A stretch of DNA of 64,000 bases, from contig NZ_JABBNI010000021.1 of the NCBI RefSeq assembly GCF_012926525.1, positions 25,594 to 89,593 on the forward strand, given 5' to 3'. Positions within the stretch are counted from its first letter, which is position 1, and every line of letters starts with the position of its first letter. The position numbers and the translations under genes were made by a program. Below the pieces are notes generated by a model that saw only the letters and a list, made by a program, of their open reading frames with translations, made no database searches and had not been told where the DNA came from. Source of the stretch: Clostridium muellerianum. Lineage in GTDB: Bacteria > Bacillota > Clostridia > Clostridiales > Clostridiaceae. Positions 1-7,633 of this stretch are shown in pieces.

Positions 1-769
1 CATATCCACCAGTGTTAGGAGCAAAGAATACCATTTCCATAGTCATAAAGTCCTTTGAAGCACCAGCGTCCCATGCCATCTGAATTCCATCTCCAGTTAA
101 TCCAGGAATTCTATATGAGAACAAGTCTTTTCCCCATTCAAGTCCAACGTGCTCTTTAATAAATTCTGGATTATCACCAAATCCACCTGTACCAATGATA
201 ACTGCACCAGCATACACTTCTAATTCACCATCTTTATCATTGGCTGTTACACCAATTACTTCTCCTTGATCTTTAATGATACTCTTTACAGGTGTTTCTA
301 ATAATATTTTAACGCCTAATTCTTCTGCTCTTTCTGTCATAATTTTAATCATAGTAGCAGCTGCACGAAGTCCTGGCTTTCCAGTCTTAGGTTTAACAAT
401 ATGCCAGGTTGCTTCTGAACCCGGAAAATATTTTGAAGGTAATGCGAATTCTACTCCCATATTTTCTAACCATTCAATAGTTCCTGCTGATTGCTCTAAA
501 TATCTTCTTATTAATCTTGCATCTGATCTCCAGTGAGTATATTCCATAAACTTATTAAATGCTCTATCCACAGAAATATCTATAAGTCTTTCTCTTTGCA
601 TTCTTGTCTCAACACCTAGAGGTCCCATTGCCATGTTAGCACATCCACCTGTAGTATTAGCCTTTTCAAGTACCATTACCTGTGCACCTTTTTCAGCTGC
701 AGTAATTGCTGCAGCAAGTCCTGATGCTCCCCCTCCAACTACAACTACATCTGTTTCAAATTCTCTCAT
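1..769 (-). CDS. FAD-dependent fumarate reductase-type flavoprotein (5' part only)
   Basis: This is the N-terminal 256 codons of a gene that runs off the left edge of the window. I translated it directly: it begins MREFETDVVVVGGGASGLAA, a Rossmann FAD site (GGGASG) typical of the FAD_binding_2 family (fumarate reductase/succinate dehydrogenase flavoproteins, ketosteroid dehydrogenases). A second FAD-contact motif, GTGGFG, lies near residue 200. The start is ATG at 769 with AGGAGG about 7 bp upstream. It is the third gene of a leftward operon, 47 bp after the NuoF-like protein, so it probably takes electrons from the two iron-sulfur proteins to reduce an enoate-type substrate. The substrate-specific part is outside the window, so fumarate, urocanate, acrylate or another acceptor cannot be told apart. 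Confidence 0.85.
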   Translation of the reverse strand, partial: MREFETDVVVVGGGASGLAAAITAAEKGAQVMVLEKANTTGGCANMAMGPLGVETRMQRERLIDISVDRAFNKFMEYTHWRSDARLIRRYLEQSAGTIEWLENMGVEFALPSKYFPGSEATWHIVKPKTGKPGLRAAATMIKIMTERAEELGVKILLETPVKSIIKDQGEVIGVTANDKDGELEVYAGAVIIGTGGFGDNPEFIKEHVGLEWGKDLFSYRIPGLTGDGIQMAWDAGASKDFMTMEMVFFAPNTGGY

Positions 770-816
770 TTTTTACTCCTCCTTTAATATTGTCATTTAT
801 ATACTAATTTATATTA

Positions 817-1503
817 TTAACTTCTTCTGCGTCTTCTACCAGCCATTAGTCCACCACCATTTTGTGGTTCAGCCTTAAAAGTTCCAACTGGCACTGGCTC
901 TTGTGGAAGTTTAGGTACCACTGTTCCTGCCTTTTGAATTGCTGCTTTTTTACATATTATTGTACATTTTCCACATCTATCGCAAACAGAAGAATCAATT
1001 ATATGAATCAAATCTTTATCTCCACCAATTGCCTTTTGAGGACACTCTTCTTTACATTTATTACAGCCATTACACTTTTCAGGTGCAACATAGTAACTGA
1101 AAAATTTCTTACATACTAAAGCATCACATCTTTTTCTTTTTATATGTTTTTCAAACTCTTCGATTCCTTCTTCAATTATTTCTTTAGTAATCTTTCCAAC
1201 CTCTTTACCATAGCTGCAGCATGATCCTATGATTAGATCCTCTGATATTTCAGTTAAAACTTCAATGTCCCCATCACGTCCCTTACCTTGAGAAATTGCT
1301 TCTGCTACTAAATTAAGCTGTAATATTCCTTCTCTACAGATTACACATTCTCCACAGCTTGTACGTCTTGTGCTATCAGTAAATACTCTCATTTTATCAA
1401 CAGGACATGGATTTTCTGACTGTTTTTTATATTCTTCAATTATAAAATCCTTAATTTCTTCTAAAGATGCCTGTTTCCATAACTTTCTTTGCATTAATGC
1501 CAT
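817..1503 (-). CDS. NuoF C-terminal-like iron-sulfur protein with two 4Fe-4S ferredoxin clusters
   Basis: A 228-residue electron-transfer protein. Residues 49-58 (SCGECVICRE) plus the CC at 95-96 match the 4Fe-4S site of the NuoF/HydB C-terminal domain. Two bacterial ferredoxin motifs follow (C144/147/150/154 and C174/177/180/184). The FMN- and NADH-binding half of NuoF is absent, so it cannot oxidise NADH alone. The tail is odd: Gly-rich, then AGRRRRRS. I chose ATG 1503 because GGGGGTGG lies 6 bp upstream; the open frame extends to 1620 inside the upstream gene without a ribosome site. The gap to the upstream gene is 16 bp, implying one transcript. Probable role: relay between the GltD-like NAD(P)H oxidoreductase upstream and the flavoprotein downstream. 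Confidence 0.85.
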   Translation of the reverse strand: MALMQRKLWKQASLEEIKDFIIEEYKKQSENPCPVDKMRVFTDSTRRTSCGECVICREGILQLNLVAEAISQGKGRDGDIEVLTEISEDLIIGSCCSYGKEVGKITKEIIEEGIEEFEKHIKRKRCDALVCKKFFSYYVAPEKCNGCNKCKEECPQKAIGGDKDLIHIIDSSVCDRCGKCTIICKKAAIQKAGTVVPKLPQEPVPVGTFKAEPQNGGGLMAGRRRRRS

Positions 1504-1519
1504 ACTTTTCCACCCCCTT

Positions 1520-4114
1520 CTATTTAACTTTATACTGAGCCCATAATTTTGGCTTTCTAATTTGTGTACGTAAATCACACTGTAAACATCTATTTGATTC
1601 CTTGCAAGCTGAACTTTCACTTAAACAATGATTTACTTCTTTGAAATTTCTAATACGATTTTGAACATCTTCAAATCCATTTTCTGCTCTTTCCATGGAT
1701 AAGAAATTTTCATCTTTGCCTATATATGAACTTGGAACAATGTCTTCTGTTAATTTATCTTCAATTACTCCATCTCCACCTAATTCAATATCTATGGCAG
1801 ATGCAACTTTACGTCCAGCTGCAATTGCCCTAATTACAGAATTTGTTCCATATACTGCATCACCAACTGCATACATATCGCTATCACTAATTTTCATTCC
1901 ATCTTCAGTAGTAATTGAATTTCCACGTCCAGTAGGTATATTCCACTTTTCTGGTATTTCTACTTTTTGTCCTGTAGCAAAAATAACTGTATCTGCTGGT
2001 ATCACATGTTCTGAATCTGCTGCTATTTCAAGTTTCAATCTCTTATTTTCATCGAAACTAAAAGATGATACCTCCTGACATTTTACTCCTGCAGCAATAT
2101 TCCCACTGCCTTCTATAGAAACAAATGTCCTAGAATTAAGAATCTTAATTCCTTCTTCTAATCCTTCTTGTATTTCATCATCGCTTGCAGTCATAGCTTC
2201 TCTACTCTCTAAGCAAGCCATTGTAATATCCTTTGCCCCTAACCTTTTTGCTACTCTTGCACAATCAAATGCTACATTTCCGCCACCTAAAACTACTACT
2301 TTTTCGCCTACAGGTAATGGTCTTTTAAGAGAAACAGCTTGTAAAAAGTCTATATTTTCATATACGTTTTTATAGTCAGCTCCTGGAATTGGTAACCTTA
2401 CACCTTTCCCTGTTCCTATTGCCAATAAAATCTTATCAAAACCTTTAGATTTTAAATTCTCAAGTGAAGTTACTTCTGTATTGGTCAATATAGTAACCCC
2501 TGCACGTTCTATTTCTGCAATTTCAGCTTGAACTGCTTTCCTTGGAAGACGATATTCTGGAATACCAGTTGTCATCATTCCTCCAGCTACTGGTAATTTT
2601 TCAAACACTGTAACTTCATGTCCGCATTTAGATAAATAATATGCTGCTGTCAAACCTGCAGGTCCAGCACCTACAACTGCAACCTTTTTATTAGTTTTAA
2701 GTTTAAATGTAACTTTATCACGCCATAGACCTTCATCATGCTCTGCTGCAAATCTCTTTAATTCTCTAATGGATAAAGCTTTATTAATTTCTTTTCTTCT
2801 ACAGGCACTTTCGCAAAATGCCATACATACATATCCTAATGAATGTGGAAATGGTGCTTTTTCACGAATAACTGCTATAGCATCTTGATATTTTCCTTCC
2901 TTAATATATCTAACATATTTTGGAACGTCAATATTTGCTGGACATTCAGCCTTACATGGAATAAGACCTAGTTCACGGTTTAAATTTTCCTTAAATACTC
3001 CTTCTTTATCCTGTAGTGCTCCTGTAGGACAGACTTCTACGCAAGCTCCACAAAAGCGGCAATTTTCTTGTTCTAAAGAATTGTGATTTCGAATATCAAC
3101 CATAATTCTATCATCTTCTGTCACTGTATATTCAAGAACATTTACTCCTCTAACTTCCTTGCATACCCTTACACATCTTCCGCAAGATACACATCTATTC
3201 AAATCTCTTACAATAAGTGGATTAGATGTATTCACAGGTACACTATTTAATGTTCTTCTTAAACGAGAAGTACTTACTCCTAAATATTGAATTAATGATT
3301 GTAATTCACATTTTAAGTACTTAGGACAAGTTGTACAATCATCAACATGGTTGGCCAACATTAATTCCATTGATAGTCTTCTCATTGCATTTAATTTTTC
3401 TGTTTTTGTATGTATTATCATTCCGTCTTCTACCTTAGTAGTACATGCTGTTTTTATTTCGTCACATCCTTCAATTTCAACAACACACAATCTACATGCA
3501 CCAATGTCAGGTAAATCTGGATGATGGCATAAATGAGGAATGTATATGTCTGCTTCCAGGGATGCACTCAAAATACTTTTCCCAGGTTCTACTTGTAACC
3601 TATGATCATCAATTGTAATCGATACTGTGCTCATCGTTTTCACTCCATTTCTCACATATTCTTCATAAGATACACATCCATTCAAATCTTCTGTAGTAAT
3701 CGAATCAGATGTGTTTCCCTGTATACTATTTGATATTTTATTTAAAGGTGAACTACCTTCTAAATATTTAATTAATGTTGGTAACTCACAGTTTAAATTT
3801 TTCTGACAGCTAGTACAATCTTCAGCATGATTGGCTAACATTGATTGCAATAACAATCTTCGCATTGTATTTAACTTTTCTGTATTTGTATGTATTACCA
3901 TTCCATCTTCTACTTTAGTATTACATGCTATTTTGATTTCGCTGCATCCTTCCACCTCAACAATACATAATCCACACGAATCAATATCTGATAAATCAGC
4001 ATGATTACATAAATGAGGAATATATATACCTGCCTCTGAGGCTGCACTTAAAATACTTTTTCCAGATTCTACTTGTAGTTTACAACCATTAATTGTAATT
4101 GATACTATATTCAT
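1520..4114 (-). CDS. HydA/NuoG-like iron-sulfur domain fused to GltD-like NAD(P)H oxidoreductase, with tandemly duplicated N-terminus
   Basis: An 864-residue fusion. Residues 1-158 and 161-306 are two copies of one module: a 2Fe-2S ferredoxin (C36/47/50/64; C196/207/210/224) followed by the His-Cys 4Fe-4S motif (H96-C100-C103-C109; H256-C260-C263-C269). Then come two 4Fe-4S clusters (C308-318 and C352-362) and a glutamate-synthase small-subunit-like part from about 375: four-helix Cys-rich domain, FAD motif GAGPAG at 482-487, NAD(P) motif LGGGNVAFD and a C-terminal YAVGD flavin motif. In copy 1 the following ferredoxin motif is ruined: only its first Cys (C147) is left. Start: ATG 4114 with GGAGTG 6 bp upstream. 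The second copy has its own GGAGTG and ATG (3634), so a 704-residue form is possible. Likely oxidises NAD(P)H and feeds the two downstream proteins. Confidence 0.85.
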   Translation of the reverse strand: MNIVSITINGCKLQVESGKSILSAASEAGIYIPHLCNHADLSDIDSCGLCIVEVEGCSEIKIACNTKVEDGMVIHTNTEKLNTMRRLLLQSMLANHAEDCTSCQKNLNCELPTLIKYLEGSSPLNKISNSIQGNTSDSITTEDLNGCVSYEEYVRNGVKTMSTVSITIDDHRLQVEPGKSILSASLEADIYIPHLCHHPDLPDIGACRLCVVEIEGCDEIKTACTTKVEDGMIIHTKTEKLNAMRRLSMELMLANHVDDCTTCPKYLKCELQSLIQYLGVSTSRLRRTLNSVPVNTSNPLIVRDLNRCVSCGRCVRVCKEVRGVNVLEYTVTEDDRIMVDIRNHNSLEQENCRFCGACVEVCPTGALQDKEGVFKENLNRELGLIPCKAECPANIDVPKYVRYIKEGKYQDAIAVIREKAPFPHSLGYVCMAFCESACRRKEINKALSIRELKRFAAEHDEGLWRDKVTFKLKTNKKVAVVGAGPAGLTAAYYLSKCGHEVTVFEKLPVAGGMMTTGIPEYRLPRKAVQAEIAEIERAGVTILTNTEVTSLENLKSKGFDKILLAIGTGKGVRLPIPGADYKNVYENIDFLQAVSLKRPLPVGEKVVVLGGGNVAFDCARVAKRLGAKDITMACLESREAMTASDDEIQEGLEEGIKILNSRTFVSIEGSGNIAAGVKCQEVSSFSFDENKRLKLEIAADSEHVIPADTVIFATGQKVEIPEKWNIPTGRGNSITTEDGMKISDSDMYAVGDAVYGTNSVIRAIAAGRKVASAIDIELGGDGVIEDKLTEDIVPSSYIGKDENFLSMERAENGFEDVQNRIRNFKEVNHCLSESSACKESNRCLQCDLRTQIRKPKLWAQYKVK

Positions 4115-4126
4115 TATTTTCACTCC
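3190..4126 (-). repeat. 480-bp tandem in-frame duplication within the iron-sulfur fusion gene
   Basis: The ribosome site, the start codon and about 147 following codons occur twice, exactly 480 bp (160 codons) apart: GGAGTG at 4121-4126 with ATG 4114, and GGAGTG at 3641-3646 with ATG 3634. Both copies keep all eight cluster ligands, but many other codons differ, so the duplication is not recent. The join replaces a ferredoxin motif with the former 5' leader (residues YEEYVRNGVKT before M161). Confidence 0.9.
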
Positions 4127-4175
4127 ATTTTTGCAATACTTCACCAAGTTGTTATGTTATTGTTTTAACAATTTT

Positions 4176-4206
4176 AATATATAGTCTTCCCCTGGGGAAG
4201 AGTCAA
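4176..4206 (-). promoter_or_regulatory. MerR-type promoter/operator of the reductase operon
   Basis: On the minus strand a -35 TTGACT (4201-4206) and a -10 TATATT (4176-4181) are separated by 19 bp, the over-long spacer typical of MerR-activated promoters. The spacer holds an inverted repeat centred on 4193 (CTTCCCC, one base, GGGGAAG; 9 of 10 arm bases pair over 4183-4203). The MerR gene is immediately divergent, so activation of the leftward operon by it is the natural reading. Confidence 0.85.
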
Positions 4207-4233
4207 CATATTCTTACATATTTCTTAAATAAT

Positions 4234-4262
4234 TTGCCTAAGCAAATAAACCGATATATAAT
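4234..4262 (+). promoter_or_regulatory. Promoter of the merR gene
   Basis: TTGCCT at 4234-4239 and TATAAT at 4257-4262 with a 17-bp spacer, about 40 bp upstream of the merR start. It is separate from the divergent MerR operator, so the regulator is probably made without activation by itself. Confidence 0.6.
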
Positions 4263-4302
4263 AGGCATTAATAACAATTTGCTTGTATGGAGGGTATGGA
4301 AA

Positions 4303-5142
4303 TTGAAGGATTTATATACTACTGGCGAAATATCTAAACTAATGAATATACCAATTAAAGCACTACGTCTTTATGATTCAATGGGTATATTAAAGCCTTT
4401 TCACATTGATGAAAATACACATTATCGTTACTATACTTATAACCAATTTTTTTATATTGACTTAATTCGCTACATGAATAAAAGTTTAAAAGTAACACTA
4501 GAAGATATAAAATTAATGTTAAATTCTTCTGATGATTATGAAACTCTTTTAGCTTGTTTATCCAAACATAAATCATCTGTTGAAAAGAAAATTTCAGAGT
4601 TGCAATATTCCAATAAAGTCATTACAGAAGCAATTAATAATCTTAAAAATATAAACAATATCTCTATGGATTTGCAAATATATGAACAATATCTTATGCC
4701 TCGCTATGTTGCAATTAAAAATGTTAATGTTTCTATTTATGATATAGATTTATATTGTAGAAGAAATGAAGACTTATTTCAAAATGGTACTTCTGTTGAA
4801 GAAAATGCAATGTGTTATATTTACAAGAAAAAGGATTATCAACCTGAGACACATGATTTATTAGTATCTCAAATTGGATATTTTACTGATAAACGTCTCA
4901 AAAATATAGAATATTTTAATCTCCCTGAAGGACGTTATTTATGTTGCAAATTTAGATATTCCGAAAAACTTTCTTCTCAGGTTATATCTGAAATCCTTAA
5001 ATTTGCTAACAATAAAGGAATTAATTTATCTGATACAGCTATACAACTTTTTCAACGTTTCGATTTAAGGGCAAAAAACAAATATGAATACGAAATGGAA
5101 ATACAAATATTAGAGATTGGAATTAATTCCATATCCCTTTGA
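4303..5142 (+). CDS. MerR-family regulator with effector-binding domain (BmrR/BltR type)
   Basis: A 279-residue DNA-binding activator. The first 70 residues are a MerR winged helix (YTTGEISKLMNIPIKALRLY...), followed by a coiled-coil linker (about 75-120) and a GyrI-like small-molecule-binding domain. I set the start at TTG 4303 (GGAGGG 8 bp upstream); the open frame reaches back to 4099 but that part overlaps the divergent operator and has no ribosome site. It is divergent from the flavin/iron-sulfur reductase operon, whose promoter has the 19-bp spacer and dyad such regulators twist into activity. The inducer is unknown; BmrR-type proteins usually bind hydrophobic or cationic compounds, so a xenobiotic or enoate substrate is possible. 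Confidence 0.85.
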   Translation: MKDLYTTGEISKLMNIPIKALRLYDSMGILKPFHIDENTHYRYYTYNQFFYIDLIRYMNKSLKVTLEDIKLMLNSSDDYETLLACLSKHKSSVEKKISELQYSNKVITEAINNLKNINNISMDLQIYEQYLMPRYVAIKNVNVSIYDIDLYCRRNEDLFQNGTSVEENAMCYIYKKKDYQPETHDLLVSQIGYFTDKRLKNIEYFNLPEGRYLCCKFRYSEKLSSQVISEILKFANNKGINLSDTAIQLFQRFDLRAKNKYEYEMEIQILEIGINSISL

Positions 5143-5339
5143 TAATTTAATAAATTGTTCTTATTTTTTTTAAGTTTTGTTAATCTTTAATATTAATTTA
5201 TGTGATATTGTATTAGTACTAATATTCTACTCCAATGTTTTTATACTTAAAAATCAATGAATATTACTTAGTTTGAGTCTTACAGCAATTAGCCATCAGA
5301 TAAATTATGAAAAGTTAATAATTTAAGGTAGGAAAAAAT

Positions 5340-7592
5340 ATGAAAAAGAAGAAACATAAGAAGAAAAAAATAATTGTATGGTCCGTATTAGTTTTTTTTA
5401 GTTTCCTTACAATCATGATAGTTTTAAACATAAATGAAATAAAACAAATAATTTACTTATATAATGATGCTAATACAAAGGTTGAATCCATTTCTGAAAA
5501 TACCTTTAAAAGCAGAGAAACATCCTATATATATGATAATAAAAAAAATGTAATAAACAAATTATATGATTCTAAGGATGTAGACTATATACCTTATAAC
5601 AAGATACCTGAATTGGCTACCCAGGCTTTTATTGCTATTGAAGATAAGGATTTCTTTAAGCATCATGGTGTTAGCATTAAGGCTATTGGACGAGCCGCTT
5701 ATTCTATAATTAAAAATCAGGGTGAAATTACTCAAGGTGGCAGTACAATTACTCAGCAATTAGTTAAAAATGTTTTTTTAACACAAGAACAGTCTATGAA
5801 TAGAAAAATAGAAGAAATGTTCATTGCACTAAAACTTGAGCATATGTATTCAAAGGAACAAATATTAGAATTTTATATAAACAACATTTACTTTGATAAT
5901 AATGCTTATGGAATGGAGTCCGCTTCAAAAAAATATTTTAATAAGGATATTTCAGATTTAGATTTATCACAAATTGCTTTTCTTGCTGCAATACCAAATA
6001 ATCCTGAGTATTATAATCCTTTGAAAAATGAAAATAACACTATTGAACGTAGAAATCTTATATTGTCAAATATGAAAGATTTAAATTTTATAACGGATAG
6101 CCAGTATAATTCTGCTGTAAGTGAAGATATAGTACTTAATCCAGAGAAAAGTTATAAAAAACAAAATTCTATAAATTCCTATGCTTTATTTTCTGCTGCC
6201 CAGGCTTTAATGAGTACAAAAGGCTTTACATTTAAAAATGATTTTAAAGATAGTTCTGAGCAAGCTGATTATAATAATAAGTATTCCGAACTCTACACAC
6301 AATGTACAAACGAATTATATAAAAATGGTTATAGAATATATACTTCCATAGATTTAGATAAACAAAGTTTACTTCAGCAAACCATAGATGAAAAATTATC
6401 AAGCTTTACAGAAAAACAAAATGGCATTTACTCTTTGCAAGGAGCTGCTGTTACTATTGATAATAAAACAGGTAATGTTGTTGCTATAGTTGGAGGTCGA
6501 TCTTCTGATAAAAACGATTTTCTAAATAGAGGTTTTCAAAGCTATAGGCAGCCTGGTTCCAGCATTAAACCTTTGATAGTTTACACTCCAGCCTTTGAAA
6601 AAGAATATTCACCTTCTAGTATTATTGTAGATCAATACATAGAAGGTGGTCCTCATAATGATGATAATAAATATGAGGGTGCCGTAAATTTAAGATATGC
6701 TACTCAAAGGTCTATAAATACAGTAGCTTATCAATTATTTCAAAAAATAACGCCTAATTATGGTTTATCATTTTTAAAAAATATGGATTTTAAAAAAATA
6801 GATTCAAGAGATTACAACTTAGCTGCTTCATTAGGTGGTTTAACTAAAGGTGTTAGCCCACTAGAGATGGCTTCTGCTTATTCTACCTTAGAAAGAGGTG
6901 GACAATTTATAAGCCCAAGCTGTATAACGGAAATTACAGATTCTTCTGGGAATACTATATATAAAAATGATGCAAAAACAAAAGATGTATATAGCAAAGA
7001 TGCTGCTTATTTAATGACAGATGTACTTAAAGGTGTTTTAGAAGAACCTTTTGGAACAGGATATAACATTAAATTATCTAATATGACTGCTGCTGGAAAA
7101 ACAGGTACAACTGATGACTCAAAGGATGGATGGTTTTGTGGTTATACCCCTTACTATACTACATCAATATGGGTAGGATATGATAAGCCTAAAACTTTAG
7201 ATAATTTATTTGGTGCAACTTATCCAGGAGGTATATGGCATTCTTATATGGAACAAATTAATGCTGATTTATCTAACATTGACTTTGAAAAACCAGATAC
7301 AATTAAAGAAGCCTATGTTAACAAATATACTGGCAAAAGAGTTGATAATAATTATCCCGGTGCTGTAAAAGAATTATTTTCTCAAAATAACTTACCACCA
7401 TATGATGGAAATAACTATAAAAATACTACTGATACTCAAAAGAATGTTCCTTATAAAAATAATAAAAAGTCTGATAAAATGTCTTCTGTTGATACTAATA
7501 CTGATATTAATACTGAATCTAACTATACTGTTCCTTATTCAACTGAAAATAAACCTAATGAAAACAATACTATTGAAAATAAATCAAACTAA
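5340..7592 (+). CDS. Class A penicillin-binding protein (transglycosylase/transpeptidase)
   Basis: A 750-residue bifunctional peptidoglycan synthase. It has a Lys-rich cytoplasmic start and one membrane segment (about 11-31). The GT51 glycosyltransferase follows, with catalytic E101 in EDKDFF and the GGSTITQQL motif at 133-141. The transpeptidase has S407-x-x-K410 (GSSIKP), S458-I-N460 and K587-T-G. The last 70 residues are an Asn/Thr/Lys-rich low-complexity tail. Start ATG 5340 follows GGTAGG. It stands alone and ends at a bidirectional terminator. All catalytic motifs are intact. Confidence 0.95.
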   Translation: MKKKKHKKKKIIVWSVLVFFSFLTIMIVLNINEIKQIIYLYNDANTKVESISENTFKSRETSYIYDNKKNVINKLYDSKDVDYIPYNKIPELATQAFIAIEDKDFFKHHGVSIKAIGRAAYSIIKNQGEITQGGSTITQQLVKNVFLTQEQSMNRKIEEMFIALKLEHMYSKEQILEFYINNIYFDNNAYGMESASKKYFNKDISDLDLSQIAFLAAIPNNPEYYNPLKNENNTIERRNLILSNMKDLNFITDSQYNSAVSEDIVLNPEKSYKKQNSINSYALFSAAQALMSTKGFTFKNDFKDSSEQADYNNKYSELYTQCTNELYKNGYRIYTSIDLDKQSLLQQTIDEKLSSFTEKQNGIYSLQGAAVTIDNKTGNVVAIVGGRSSDKNDFLNRGFQSYRQPGSSIKPLIVYTPAFEKEYSPSSIIVDQYIEGGPHNDDNKYEGAVNLRYATQRSINTVAYQLFQKITPNYGLSFLKNMDFKKIDSRDYNLAASLGGLTKGVSPLEMASAYSTLERGGQFISPSCITEITDSSGNTIYKNDAKTKDVYSKDAAYLMTDVLKGVLEEPFGTGYNIKLSNMTAAGKTGTTDDSKDGWFCGYTPYYTTSIWVGYDKPKTLDNLFGATYPGGIWHSYMEQINADLSNIDFEKPDTIKEAYVNKYTGKRVDNNYPGAVKELFSQNNLPPYDGNNYKNTTDTQKNVPYKNNKKSDKMSSVDTNTDINTESNYTVPYSTENKPNENNTIENKSN

Positions 7593-7599
7593 AATAAAG

Positions 7600-7620
7600 G
7601 TAGGATCGCTTTGATCCTAC
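7600..7620. terminator. Bidirectional terminator between converging genes
   Basis: Perfect 8-bp stem GTAGGATC/GATCCTAC with a 5-base loop, preceded by an A-rich run and followed by TTTTATTT, so it can act on both the PBP transcript and the converging nuclease transcript. Confidence 0.85.
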
Positions 7621-7633
7621 TTTTATTTCATCA

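Noticed and set aside
1695..2078. Long plus-strand frame inside the iron-sulfur fusion gene
   Set aside because: Antisense shadow of a clearly coding region with all family motifs on the other strand. The same applies to other antisense frames, such as 14555-14881, 17403-17687 and 54405-54671.
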